A stretch of DNA of 64,000 nt from Psettodes erumei. Its lineage: Eukaryota > Chordata > Actinopteri > Pleuronectiformes > Psettodidae. The notes under the pieces were generated by a model. It worked only from the letters and a program-made list of their open reading frames with translations, had not been told where the DNA came from and did no database searches. Where the stretch lies: contig JAFBJZ010000969.1 in the NCBI GenBank assembly GCA_016785225.1, positions 371,001 to 435,000 on the forward strand, in the 5' to 3' direction. This document shows positions 45,194-56,981 of the stretch, piece after piece. The translations under genes were made by a program, and so were the position numbers. Within the stretch, counting starts at the first letter, position 1; each line of letters opens with the position of its first letter.

Positions 45194-47896
45194 TCAGTGC
45201 GCCGGGTTCACGTCCTGGTTCTGGTTCTGGTTGAGATTGTTGTTGAGATTGTGGAGCGCCTGGTGCCGCTGGTGCCGGTGCAGGTGGATGGCGTTGGACT
45301 CGGGCGAGTCGGCGGGCTCGAACGCGCTCGACACCAGCGGCATGAACTGGCGGAATATGCTGACGCTGCCGTGCCAGAAGGTCGGCTGAGGAAGTCGCCC
45401 GGCGAGAGCCCACGTGCGGGCGACCGGGTCGTACGCCTCCACCACGTCCGACAGCTCGAACGTGTTGTCGTAACCGCCGGACACGTACAGTTTACCCCCC
45501 AGGGCCGCCACGCTTCCTCCAACATGGACCTGCACGAGAAAGAGAAATGAAAATGATTTACTTTCTGCTGCGACGTTCGGATCCTGAAAGATTTAGAAAT
45601 AAGTGAATACATAAATAAAATATTTTTAAAAAGTAAAATTAAGTCTAAAAGACAAAGCATGCTGGGAGACAAACCTGGGTCATGGGATTAATCTTGTCCC
45701 ACTCGTTCTTCTGAGGATTATAAACGTCCACCTCGGCCGAGTCATCCCTGCAAACAGAGAGTCAGAGTCAGGACGCCGCCAAGCTCGGTCCGGTCACGTT
45801 GTTATCCACTGATCCATTGATCTTTATCTTTAATAATCACAAACTCTGATTAATCAAATTTTCCTGGAGATGACGTGAAACCCGTGAGTTTCCTCCTGAC
45901 CTGACGAAGTAGATTTGGCCGTTGAGCGTCACGGTCTTCGGCGTGAAGGACCACGGCGGCAGCTGGCCGCAGTTCACCATGGACCAGCGGTTGGCGTCCG
46001 CGTCGTAGCTCTGGATGGCCATGGCGTCCTCCCCGGTCAGGCAGCCGATGGCGTAGAGGCGCCCGCTGCAGGCGGTGGTGGAGCAGTTGTCCATGGGGTG
46101 CGCCATGGCCGGCAGGGGCTCCCAGCAGTCCAGCGCGTGGTCGTAGCGCTCGGTGCTGTCCGACGCCACCACGTACAGCTGGCCCTTCAGCACGCATGAG
46201 CTGTGGTACTCGCGGGCCTTCAGCATGGGCGCCGCCTCCGTCCACTCGTTCACGCTGGACTTGTAGCGCCACACGCCGTCGTAGAGGCGGGAGCCGTCGG
46301 AGCCGCCTGAGGGACGCAGGATGGACGTCGCGGTTAGCGAGCGGACGCGTTTTTAATCTGTCGGATCCGCAGAGCGAAACGTTTCAAGAAGCTGCTGTAG
46401 CTCCTGAAAGTTTCACCTCCATTTGTTTTCAACTGTAAAGTTTCCCTGACGCCAAATCATATTAATAATTCCATCTTAAATGTTAAATGAAATTGTATCC
46501 TGGGGGGCGGTAAAAAGTAAGTCTGCCCGTCAACATTACGCAATCGCGCGCTTGCTGTTATTTCTGTCATCGAGGCGCCGAGCGAAGGCCGCTAAATTTA
46601 CGGGCCGACATCAGCGTCCCGAAATCTCCCAGCGAAGGTCCTGGATGATTTCTCTGGGTCGGGGGGGGATCGCCGGTAACAATGATGACGGGGATGATGA
46701 AGATGCTGTCCTTCCCTGGCGGGACTCCATGTCCTGCCTCAGTTCGCCAAACAGCCTGCGGGTTATTTATAAGCTCTGCACGGCGGCGAGTGGAAATCTA
46801 CTGACCGCGGAGGTCGCCGCGCCCCGTCCCAGCATTTAAAGTTGCGCGAGCGTCCGTTCGGCAGCTTACCTGTGACGTACATGTCGTTCCCCAGGGCGGC
46901 GATGCTGTAGCCTCCGCCCAGGTGATCGGGGAACTCGGCCAGGTAGCGCCACTGTCCAGTCTGCGGGTTGTAACAGTCCACGGTGACCAGCTCGTCGCAG
47001 TCCTGGTCGCAGCCCCCCACCACCACCAGGATCTCCGCCAGCCCCGTGGAGGGCCGCGGCCGCATGCGGTGGCAGGGCCTGTCGTGGCGGTCGTACTCGC
47101 AGGACTGGAAGCTGCGCGCCTCGTTGACCATGCGGAGGCAGGTGGGCGACAGGTAGACGAGCGGGTCGCTCTCCACGTGGGCCAGCAGGAAGAACCTCCT
47201 GACGAACGGGAGCCGGACCTGCTGGAGCAGCTCGGGCCAGTAGTGCAGCCTGCGCTGGAGGTCCGCCTTCACCCAGCGCACCGCGATCTGATAAACCGTC
47301 TCCTCCTTGTCCACGCAGAGCTCGTGGTCCGACATGAACTCCAGCAGCCGCTTCCAGGGCAGCCGCTCGAAGTCCGTCCCTTTGGCCAGCTCCATTATGT
47401 TCTTGAGGACGAAGCGGCGGGCGGCCGCCGCCAGCTCTCGGCACGCGTAGGCCTCTGCGAAGTCCTGGATCTCCAAGCAGTTGGACACGTCCAGCCGCTG
47501 CTCCAGGAAGGCGCAGCACGCCTCCTTGACGGACGGGAACTGAAACAGGTCGGCCGTCTTCAGGAGGAGGTCCACGTTGTCCTGAGTGACGGTGACCCGG
47601 CCCGTGTAGCAGAAGTCCACCAGCAGGCCCAGGAGCTCGGCCGACACCTCGTGCAGGATGACGCGGTCCATGGCGCTCTCCCTCAGCGTTCCGGCGAACA
47701 TCGCCCGGAAGTAGGTGCTGGCGGCGGCCAGCACCGTGCGGTGGCAGTGGAACTCGCGGCCCTCGGCGCAGAGCGTCACGTCGAAAAACTTGCGCTCGGC
47801 TCGGAGCTCGTGGATCCCCCGCAGCAGGTTGAAGGCGTGGGCCGTGTCGAAAAACGGCAGCGTGGACGGTTGAGTCTGCAACGCCGGCTTCTCCAT
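45194..47896 (-). CDS. klhl21: KLHL21, BTB-BACK-Kelch adaptor of CUL3 ubiquitin ligase
   Basis: Four coding exons join in phase (1,842 nt, 613 aa; human 597 aa): 46870-47896, 45901-46306, 45675-45747 and 45194-45529. Residues about 35-141 form the BTB domain (RKFFDVTL, AAASTYFRAMFAG), about 146-247 the BACK domain, and about 285-575 six Kelch repeats. Runs such as STGLAEIL.VGGCDQDCDEL and YSI.ALGND are near-identical to human KLHL21. The family member is known to direct CUL3 to Aurora B at the spindle midzone for cytokinesis. The start ATG has G at -3 and +4. The C-terminal tail is unlike human: it is rich in Asn and Gln (LNNNLNQNQNQD) and is encoded by a short hexamer run. No disrupted domain is seen. 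Confidence 0.97.
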
Positions 47897-48654
47897 GACT
47901 CGTGTATCTGCGCGGTCAGTCTGCGTTGGCTGCGATCAGAACGACGTTTTCATCTGAGAACAGAGGCGACAGTTTCCTTAGACGTTTTCAAATCGCTTTG
48001 TTTCGACTCGGCAAACCCAAAGTTTTCACAATCACTTCAGACAAACACAAGCAGCAAATCCTCACAACTGGGATGTTTTTTTTTTTTTACTTGAAAACCA
48101 ACTTAAATTCCTAAAAACAGTTGTTCGCTCTTCAACTAATCGTCTGTAATGTTGAAGGAAATAAAGACGTTTAAAGAAAAAAGTCGCTGCCGGATGAAAA
48201 GCAGACGTATAAACAACGTCTCAGACCGCTGGCTCAGATAAATTAAATATTGTTCTTAATCAAAACATGGAAACTGTTCGGGTCCCTACCTGACGGGTCC
48301 CCCCCCCCACCACCACCACCAGACACGTTTCGCAACCGTCCAGAAGGTCCGACAGCTCAGCGCCGCTCGGGTGAATCTCACCAGCTCCTCACTCGTGTTT
48401 AAGAAAGAGAGCTCGCCTGTGCTCAGCAGCTATAAATACACCAGCGGTGTCCATTTCCAGCAAAGGAGGGGGGGCTTAAGGGGAAAACACCTACCATGCT
48501 GTGAGCTAACACCCCCCCGCCCCTGACTGGTATGTCTCCGTCAGTGGGACAAAACAAAGACTCCCCTCGAAACGTCGGATCAATCAAATCAACTGGGAAC
48601 TGGTGTGATAACTGATCAATGGCTGGTGACTTTGGTCCCACTGCCAGAAAACAC

Positions 48655-48800
48655 TCATGGTCCCCAGATGATGACCCCCCCCCCCCACCCCCCACCCCAC
48701 CCCACCAGCTGATCCTCTGACTCCTCAGCATTGGTTTAGTGCTACTTAGCCACTGTTAGCGTGCTAACACAAATTCAACTCATCTTCGTGTTAGCATTGG
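48655..48800 (-). repeat. fragment of 'gaccatgaatg' family, inverted
   Basis: Contains tggtccccagatgatgaccc, the reverse complement of the family core, followed by gttagcgtgctaac. It is short and diverged. Confidence 0.4.
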
Positions 48801-48956
48801 GGCGCCAATGGTTCCAGCTCCTGTACAATCAGCAGGAGAAACAGGACAAACAACCCGAGCTTCTTGTCGATCATCATTCCTGCTCAAAATACACAGGTAT
48901 CTCCTTACAGAGATTTGTATAAAGGTTGCACTAAAGCCCTGCCACCCCCCCACCAC

Positions 48957-49105
48957 CACACACACACACACACACACACACACAAGGCCCTCTGGCCAAA
49001 AGACTTAGCGCACATTCCACACCGGGGTTCAACAATGCAGCGGTCCACGTAGCTCTGCTAAGGGATCAAACTTCTCTGTGAAGGGCACACATGGGGGGGG
49101 GGGGG

Positions 49106-49150
<45 letters not shown>
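48957..49150. repeat. (CA)n at 48,957-48,984 and (GT)n at 49,106-49,150
   Basis: Two opposite-phase dinucleotide runs about 120 bp apart; the second is flanked by G-runs. Confidence 0.9.
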
Positions 49151-49152
<2 letters not shown>

Positions 49153-49842
49153 GAGGGGGGGTCCACATCTTCCTAAGGTCTGTGTAGTAAAAGTGATAAT
49201 AGCACTTCCCGTCGCAGCAGCGATGAGCTTACTTACTGCGTCGCGTGCTAACTCACGTTAGCACATCTGTTCTTCATCTCCACGTTTTACCCGCGCGACC
49301 ACCGTAAACGGAAAACTCCGGCAGCAGCCCGGAACGCCGAGCGGCTCCATCCGAGCGATCCGGATCCGTCCGTCCGACCCGCTCCGAGAATAGCCCACGC
49401 GAGTTTATACTCTGGAGGGAAAGGTGGTGGTGGTGGTGGTGGTGGAGGGGGGTCAGCGGAGGTGCGGAAACAATCTCGCCGCTATGAGCGACGAGCACAG
49501 AGAGAGCAGTGTGGTGGGCCAGATGAACCCCCACCCGCCCACCCACCTGCAAAGCCCAGGGTATGTGGGTGAAAGGGTGCCCCCCCCACCCACCCACCCA
49601 CCCACCCCCACTTCATCACGTACTACAGTAAAACAGTGTGTCTGTCCTTGGAGCTGAAGTCAGAGAGGAACAACGCCGTGAGTCACGAGACGCCGCCACG
49701 TCCTGGTTCCTTAAAAAGAGCGATGAGACGCTCTGGGTGTGTGTGTCTGGGAGAAACAAACAATCACGGCTGCTGGGAATAGAAACTCAACGCAAAAACA
49801 AATCCGAGGCGCCGACATCACAGTAAAAACATCTGAGAGAAG

Positions 49843-50332
49843 CTCTAGCGGCTGCTAGAACACGCTAGCACGCTCACAGTGACGGTTACATCATCATTTG
49901 TAGCGCATGTAGCATCTTGGTTTCCCGCGTCAGCATGCTAGCATTTTTTTGCTAATTACAAACAAATTTTGATGATGTCGCTTCAGAGAAACACATAACT
50001 TATTATAATCCATCCTGAGGGGACCATGAATTCCCGAGCTAAGAGACACTCTAGCGGCCGCTAGCGTCGAAGGAACACGCTAGCACACTCACAGTGAAGG
50101 TTACATCATCATTTGTAAAGCATGTACCTTCTTGGCTTCCTGCGTTAGCATGCTAGCATTTGGTAATTAGCGCTAAATGTAAAGCGCAGGTGAGGATGAT
50201 GAGTTTAGTTTCGAAGGCATTTAGTCATAAACCAAAGTACCGGACAAACAAATTTTGATGATGTCACCTCGGAAACACACATAACCTATGATGATTTATC
50301 CTGAGGGGACCATGAATCAGATCAATGTTAGA
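49843..50332 (+). repeat. two tandem copies, about 206-bp period, of teleost repeat
   Basis: ctctagcggc...cacgctagca...ggttacatcatcatttgta...agcatgctagcatt begins at 49,843 and again at 50,049. Both copies continue into 'acaaacaaattttgatgatgtc' and 'cctgaggggaccatgaat'. Confidence 0.75.
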
Positions 50333-51479
50333 GTTATTCACTATTATGGCCGTAGCAGAACTGTACTGACGATAGGGGTTCACTTCAGTCAGTATGATTC
50401 ATCCTCTGGGGACCACGAATGCTTGTGAAAACTGTCACTGTAAATATAAGTTTAACCTCTGCAGTCAGAGGATAAACAAGAGAAAATCTGCACCAAACTT
50501 CCTGCTAGAAAATTCTTCACCCGAAACCACAGATGTCGACCTCGTGGTGGTGCGAGAGGAAAAACTTTGCACCAGAACATCTGAAAACACGAAGGCGACA
50601 CACACTCGAAGTCAGACGGGTGGCGGCGGGGAGAACAAAAGCAGCGCGGCGCAAAAACACAACAACAAAACTTCGTTACGCAAAGGCCAGCTTGCTCCAT
50701 TTAAAAATCGAAGGAAAAAAAAAAAGTTGGCTTGATTTATTCGCTGCTTTCATAACTCAGTGTGGCTTGTTTTTTTATTTGAGAGCTGGAACAAACAAGG
50801 GAGGCGCCAACGGTGCGTTTGTTTTTAACACTTGGGTCTGGGCGTCGCACCCAACACAACACAGAACTGTGTTGTTGAAACTTGACCACACACAGCTAAC
50901 ATGTTAGTCTGTAAGTGTGTTCTGTAACGGAGCACGTCCGCGCGGCGTCCAGCAGCTCGCCAACGACAAACACCCCGACAGCTGCTCGCTCGGCCATCCG
51001 GAGCGGATCCGCATAAGCCCCCCGGTTCTCTGCAGCTGAGCCGGGCCTGGCCATAAAAAGGCAACCAGACTCCCCACCCGCCTCGCTCCCCGCTGGGAGG
51101 GGAGGGGGGGTCAGCACGAGGCTACCGGCAGCAACAAGGCTCAGATAGGAAAGTCAAAAGAGAATCTAAAATCGAGCAGGACTTCACTGCCGGGGTGCAA
51201 ATTATCAAGCGACCGTATATGAAGCGCTTCTTATTAATTCCCGCAGCACATGGTGACGCATTCAAATCGATTCTTACATCTGAACAGCCGTCCAAAATCC
51301 ACAGGTACTCGGCTTAATTTTACTGCACAACATGTATTCAGTGTTCTATATATATATATATATATAAATATTTATAAAAACACAATTCATTGTTCTTAAC
51401 GACCCCTCAGTTTTACTACATCATAATACACACAAGATAAATCTAAAATACAAACAGTGGATAAGAAATACTATCGAGT

Positions 51480-51720
51480 AGTTTTGCCAACAGGCCTTTT
51501 ACTTGTTAAGTAGTACTTATGGTTACAGGTGAAGTGTGAAGTACCACTTGATTCATTAGCCCTGTATAAGAAATGCATCACGTGCTCCTGTGACGTCAGC
51601 GACCGAAGTTGTCAGGTAAAGGTAGTAAAAGTGCGACATGTCCTTCTGAAATGCAGTACGCAGTGGTATTTGAGTGTAAATAAGTAGAAGTACAAGTATT
51701 TAAGTACCGTACCCTGTCGT
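51480..51720. repeat. degraded 'agtagaagtacaagtatttaagtac' teleost repeat
   Basis: Words such as ttacttgttaagtagtactt, gtatttgagtg and agtagaagtacaagtattta resemble a common fish repeat that alternates AGTA/TACT motifs. Confidence 0.45.
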
Positions 51721-51778
51721 AAACAGAGAGGCTTTCACCGCGTGTGGAAAATAAAACGTCCCGGTTCCAGCTGTGACG

Positions 51779-51812
51779 ATAATAATAATAATAATAATAT
51801 TAATAATAATAA
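51779..51812. repeat. (TAA)n microsatellite
   Basis: ATA/AAT triplets with one break; (TA)n runs lie nearby at 51,347-51,366 and 52,356-52,372. Confidence 0.9.
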
Positions 51813-51829
51813 TGTCGCAGCTAACAGCG

Positions 51830-52320
51830 GAGTCCCAGCTCGGGACGCGGCGCTAGGCCCGAAGCCGCACGACCGCCTCGACGTGACGACCCGCACCGCG
51901 TCCGTTTCCCGCGGTGCGTGACGGTAACGTTAGCAGCTACGGTTTCCCATGTTCCGCACCGGGCCGTGAACATGGAAGCGGGCGCCGCGTTCACACCGAG
52001 GTTGTTATTATTATTGTCATTATTATTTATGTTTACCCTCCTCCACGGGACGTAACGTTAGCTGCGTGTGTCCGTCTGTGCTCCGGGGCTCCGGTCGACG
52101 TCGGGCGGACTTACCGGCGCTTGTCTTCGTCCCGGTGCTCGCGCTGTTCAGGGAGCGCGACGCGTCAGCAGCGGACACGGCGGGCTGCAGGGGAAGTTTG
52201 ACGCCGCGGCTCGCTCCGGCCTCCTCTGCGCCATGACACCCTGCGCTGGAACACACGGCGCCTTCACGTGCCGTCGGAAAGTAGAGACGCCGAGCGGAAC
52301 ACGCGGAAAAAAAGAGACAA
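51830..52320. promoter_or_regulatory. CpG-rich promoter-like region
   Basis: CG dinucleotides are frequent here, in contrast to the AT-rich DNA on both sides, and the candidate exon at 52,115 lies within it. This is consistent with a CpG-island promoter serving KLHL21 or an unknown transcript. Confidence 0.4.
52115..52260 (-). other. candidate distal non-coding 5' exon, possibly of KLHL21
   Basis: A strong minus-strand donor (GCGCCG|GTAAGTCC) ends a CpG-rich stretch. An ATG inside opens only a 28-codon frame closed before the donor, so the exon would be 5' UTR with a uORF. The next minus-strand coding exon downstream is KLHL21 exon 1, with a possible acceptor CGCGCAG just before its ATG. The pairing is inference; an unrelated transcript is possible. 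Confidence 0.35.
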
Positions 52321-53315
52321 AGGAAGAGAAGAAGAAGAATAATAATAAAGGGTGTATATATATATATATATAACGAATATCGTCTTTCAAGCCGTCTCTG
52401 AAAAGGCACTTGTAGTATTATTGTGTAGTGTTGTTATTATTATTGTTGGTGTTGTATAAGCAGCTGTATTAGACAAAATGTTACATTTCTTTATATATAA
52501 TTGTTGTATAAACAGAACAGTGTGTAAAACACGTTTATTTTAATGTCAGACTGACACCACGAACTAAAATCTGGATGTCGCCGGTTGCATGCGGACGCTT
52601 AGAAGGAGCCCTTGAACGCAACATTGAAACGTCACTCAGACGTTGGACAGAAGCACAGATTGTATATAAAACAGCCAGAACCCAGCTAAAACAGTGGGCC
52701 ACCATATGCATGTGTTTCCTGTTATTGCAGCAGCTGATGAAATGTGGTCTGGAGGAATATTTTCATGCATATTTAATTTAAATTCCAACAACGACTCCTC
52801 TTTAATAACAAAACTTTATGAAAGTTTTGCTGGGAGCAGTTTGCAGTGTTTGAAATGTATAACCTTTATTTAAACAGGGAGGCTCTAATTTATCTCCTCT
52901 GTGATTTCAGCACAAAACAATAAAAGCAAACAAATGTCAACAAACTCCACAGATCTTAAGTATCTTAAGGTACGGTGAGTATTTAGAGGTTTTTCACCGA
53001 ACTATTCAGAGAGGCGACACTGAAACAAATAAATGAGTTTAAAGGTTTTACTGTATAACTAATAAAGCTGAAGAGAACCGCAGTGTCAGATGAAAACCTT
53101 CTTGCACACATAGAAATTTAATCATCTGTGATTAAAAATATTGATTTGTAGCAGTTTTGAAAAAAAAGTGGAAATTGTTGGTTTACCCAGGAAGTGACAG
53201 GTTCAAACATATATTCACCGAACACATTTCTGCGAAACCTTTCAGTCTGAGCAGAGCTGTCATGTACAGTGAAACAAACACAAGACACACTGTAATAGGG
53301 AAAAAAAGAATGTTA

Positions 53316-53577
53316 GCCCCTGCTCGTCACTAGATGGAGACATGTCATAGTTTTTAGGTTTTAGTCCCATTTACTTCTGTTCACCAGTAGCTCTTACAAC
53401 AAAAATAATATCATACATATCTTCTTAGGGGGAAAAAAAGAAGATTATCTTGGCATGAAAACGCCTCTGGCTATCCCTGACTAAATTACCTTGGCTGTAA
53501 ACACAACTTTGCCAGTGCAAGATGATAATTTCTTTTCTTTTTTTTGTTAATTGTTGTGTTTTAGTATTGGCAGGGGC
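53316..53577. mobile_element. possible short-TIR element (weak)
   Basis: GCCCCTGC at 53,316 and its complement GCAGGGGC at 53,570-53,577 face each other about 260 bp apart, each flanked outside by TA. No longer terminal homology is seen. Confidence 0.2.
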
Positions 53578-56500
53578 TATTACACAGCATGTCTACATCA
53601 GACCAGCTACGGCTGCAGACTATAAAGCAGCAGCTGAAGACTGACTGTGCACACCAGCTAATATAATAGCTAATATAAAGTTTCCATCCCACACTGAAGT
53701 GAGTTGCACAAGCTCATCTTAAATCCAGTAAACTACCCATAATCCTGTGTAAATGTATGTATCACTCTGTTTCAGAGTCAGCAGTTATTAAAATAATTTT
53801 ACTTTATTAAAGGTGAAAAACATTCCATCAGTCATTCTCTCCATATAATCTATATTCACAAGCTAACATTAGTCTTTTCAGTTAGCATTAGCATAGAAGC
53901 TACTGGCAGTTAGGTGTAAATGCTAAGTATCAGCTAATATCTATCAGTTAGACTTAATCATCAAATACATTTAGTCAGTAAATCATAACTAGCATAAGTT
54001 TGAATTTGCAGCGTTCATGCAGCTAAGTGTTGCAGATAGCTGACTATGCTAATGCTACTAGCTTCACAAACTCTAACACAATGTCTGGTTGTTTCAGCTT
54101 GTGTCGTTTTGTGTAGTGGAGTTGTCAACCCCGTTTCATTTCACATCTTTTCTTATTTGAGTCCGCGCCCTAGCATTAGCCGGCTAACGTTGGTTTCATC
54201 AGGTAATGTTAGCGCAGTTAGCCACGCATGTTAGCCACCTGGCAGTTGCTAACTAACTAATACCTGCATAAAAGTAAAGTAAGAGCAGTAGTTACTTAGG
54301 AAAAGCTTCATAATTAGGCTAATTCTGAACTTAAGAAACAGCTGGCTCATGAAAAAATCTGTATAATTGTGAAATACTTTAAATTAGGCTCTCAGAAGTT
54401 TATTTATTCATGATTAATGAACTGTTGTGTCGCTATGCGTTGTGCAACACAAGAGTTAAACACTGCAATACCAGTCTGTAGTAAAATACAATATGATAAG
54501 AGTGTTTGTAAGTAACTATGATGTGTCTTTTTTGTTATATGAGTATGACTGTAAACTTGAAAGTGAGCATGAATGGCGTTACACATCAGGAGAAACTCAT
54601 TGACGCAAATAATCCAAACGGAACAACAGTTGCAGTCAGCTCTGAGCACACAATGAAGTTGATTTTAAAGAGCATAATTAATCAGACATCAATCAGTCAA
54701 TCAATCGGCTCCATCCATGTGATTTCTTGCCACGGTTAATGGCATAAAAGCAGACAAACAATGATTTCCTTTCATGGTGCAGTGCAGCATGAAATTGACT
54801 TGACGCAGTTACATCTAACATTGATGCATTACAGTATATTTACTTTTTTATTTGTTGTTGTGATGCGGTGCAGCGTATTTAAGGGTGCAGCGGAATCGCT
54901 GTGTAAAATATTGATATGACAGAGTGCAGCTTTGAATGTCGATACGCGCCCCTGGAGACAGGAAGTGAAAGAAGCCCCTGATTCAAAAGTTTGATCAATA
55001 GGAGCGGGGACAAGTGAAGTGGAATAACAGAGGACGCAGTGAGCCAAATTACTGGAGACTGAGCACGCATGCACACGGCCTGTTTGGAGAAACCGCAACA
55101 CGCTGTACCTGGTTATATAACACACAACAACATCTACCCTCGTACGGTGTGTTACCGAATCAAAGGTCGCCGTGCGCTTTGCTTAATTGAATTCCGGCTC
55201 TTTTGTTGCACAGCGGTGCCTCTCCGCGGTGTGACAGCAGCGAAGGGCTCGATAATAGCACGCCCCGGGATTGTGGAAGAAGTGGGTGTATTATTACTAC
55301 AGTGGATCTGGATGACGGGGTGGGGGTGGGGGAGGGGGGGCAGCATGAAATATTGAACAAACCCATCTTTATTGTGAGGGAGGTTTGGTCAGCGGACGCT
55401 TCCCCGGATAAACTTTCTTTGTGAAGTCGGCATTCAAAACGATTTCATTCGTTGTTTTTTTTGTTTTTTTCACTTGGAGTGTTTATTGTTGTCTCCCAGC
55501 ACCTGAGGGCAGATCCATCTCGTCTCAGACGGGTCTGCGTTCAGCACGCAGGGGTAGTTTAAGAGGTTGTTATAGCGGGACCCCACCGTCCATTTATTTA
55601 CCCGCCATAATGAGGTTGTTTCACTCGGAGTAAGAGGTGGAGCGTGGAGCGTTTAATTACTTTCTAAAGAAAGAAGCTACGTTCTGAGTTACTTGCCTTA
55701 ACTTTACTCAGGCAAATTTGTTGTTCGGCTGTTGTTTCACATCTCAACGGTGCAGCCTCTGACGGGTTCAGTTCGCCATGTGCCATATTCCCAATTTTCT
55801 TCGCCACAGAGTTTTGTGTTTTACGATTCGATGCCTTGCAGCCGCCCGTAATGTTTATCACGTTGTGAAGGAGACGTGGCGGGGTGGCGTAATGTGCCCG
55901 CGCTCCACGGCGATCCACACCAGTCGCGTTTTATTTGTTGTTCCGTGTCGCAAAGAGCCGTCAGCCGCGCCATAAAGGGTATCTCTCAATCAGGCGTCAG
56001 CGTGTGCGTGCCCGAGGAGCCCGGCTCTCCGACTCAAACGTTCGGCTGTCACTATTATTCCCACGACTCACATGCGATACGGGGTTAATGCCAAATTACA
56101 CATCGAGGCCACCTCCGTGCTCTTTTCACCAAGCCGCTGTTCGCACGCCACGCCGCAGATTCACGCGGCCAAAAGTTACGACGGCGTCGCGGGTCGATCG
56201 TCCGAGAACCTTGAGTCTTTACTGTACGTCATATTTCTGGCTGAACTGCAGCAGCAAACAAAATTGCAAATCAGACGCATAAAAGCTGTCAGTTGTCAGT
56301 AATGAGATTGAAATGTGCTGCGTTTTTTCTCGGCGTGTGCGTTTGGTTCTCACAAACTGCACGGTAAGGAACTTATAAATGTGCCCCCCCCCGCTCATAC
56401 GTCAGGGTTGTGCTGTGCTGTGCAGTTGCGTATTATACTTCATCTTACGTGTAAGGCGTTTTTTCTTTCTTCCGTCTCTCCGCCGCTGATGCGTTCGCCG

Positions 56501-56956
56501 GCTGGGTGGAAAATAGCACTTTATTTGTTATGATGAGTAATTTCCGAAGGCTCGGTGATCTGCTCGCCTGGTGCTCGCGGCCTACACGATAATCTGCAGT
56601 CTAATCCAATCAAACGCCGCTGATGAGTGGGACGCTACTTGTGGATATTACCTCTCCTGGCGTATCCGCGTTTGCTGACTGCACACCGAGAGAAATGGAG
56701 TCGGGATTCGCACAAACTTCTCGATACTCTTCTCTGCATTTGCGGTGAAATTGCCCGACGCTCCCTCCTCGGTCTCTCCAAGTTAATATGACCGTGATAG
56801 TTTATGCTGCCATTACAGAGGCCATCAAAGCGGCTAAATGGAGGATTAGAGCTCATTCATCCTTATGAAGAATATTGTTTAGAGATTCCTAGACAGCGTT
56901 TTTCTAAGACATCAGCGAAATGTTGGGCGGCTTCATTTATCACCACGCCGGTCCTC

Positions 56957-56981
56957 TCTCTCTCTCTCTCTCTCTCTCTCA
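56957..56981. repeat. (TC)n microsatellite
   Basis: Uninterrupted CT run. Confidence 0.95.

Larger units (their letters stand above)
47897..51829. other. KLHL21 upstream interval or intron
   Basis: No coding sequence is supported. It contains CA/TG microsatellites (48,957-48,984; 49,106-49,150), G and C runs, a diverged teleost repeat at 48,655-48,800, a two-copy repeat at 49,843-50,332, a degraded repeat at 51,480-51,720, and AT-rich sequence at 51,340-51,375. A second possible 5' exon with donor CGTCAG|GTAGGG lies near 48,296, with weak support. Confidence 0.5.

Noticed and set aside
46922..48094. 390-codon open frame on the plus strand
   Set aside because: It is antisense to KLHL21 exon 1. 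High GC at third codon positions keeps the opposite strand open; the KLHL21 frame carries the recognisable domains.
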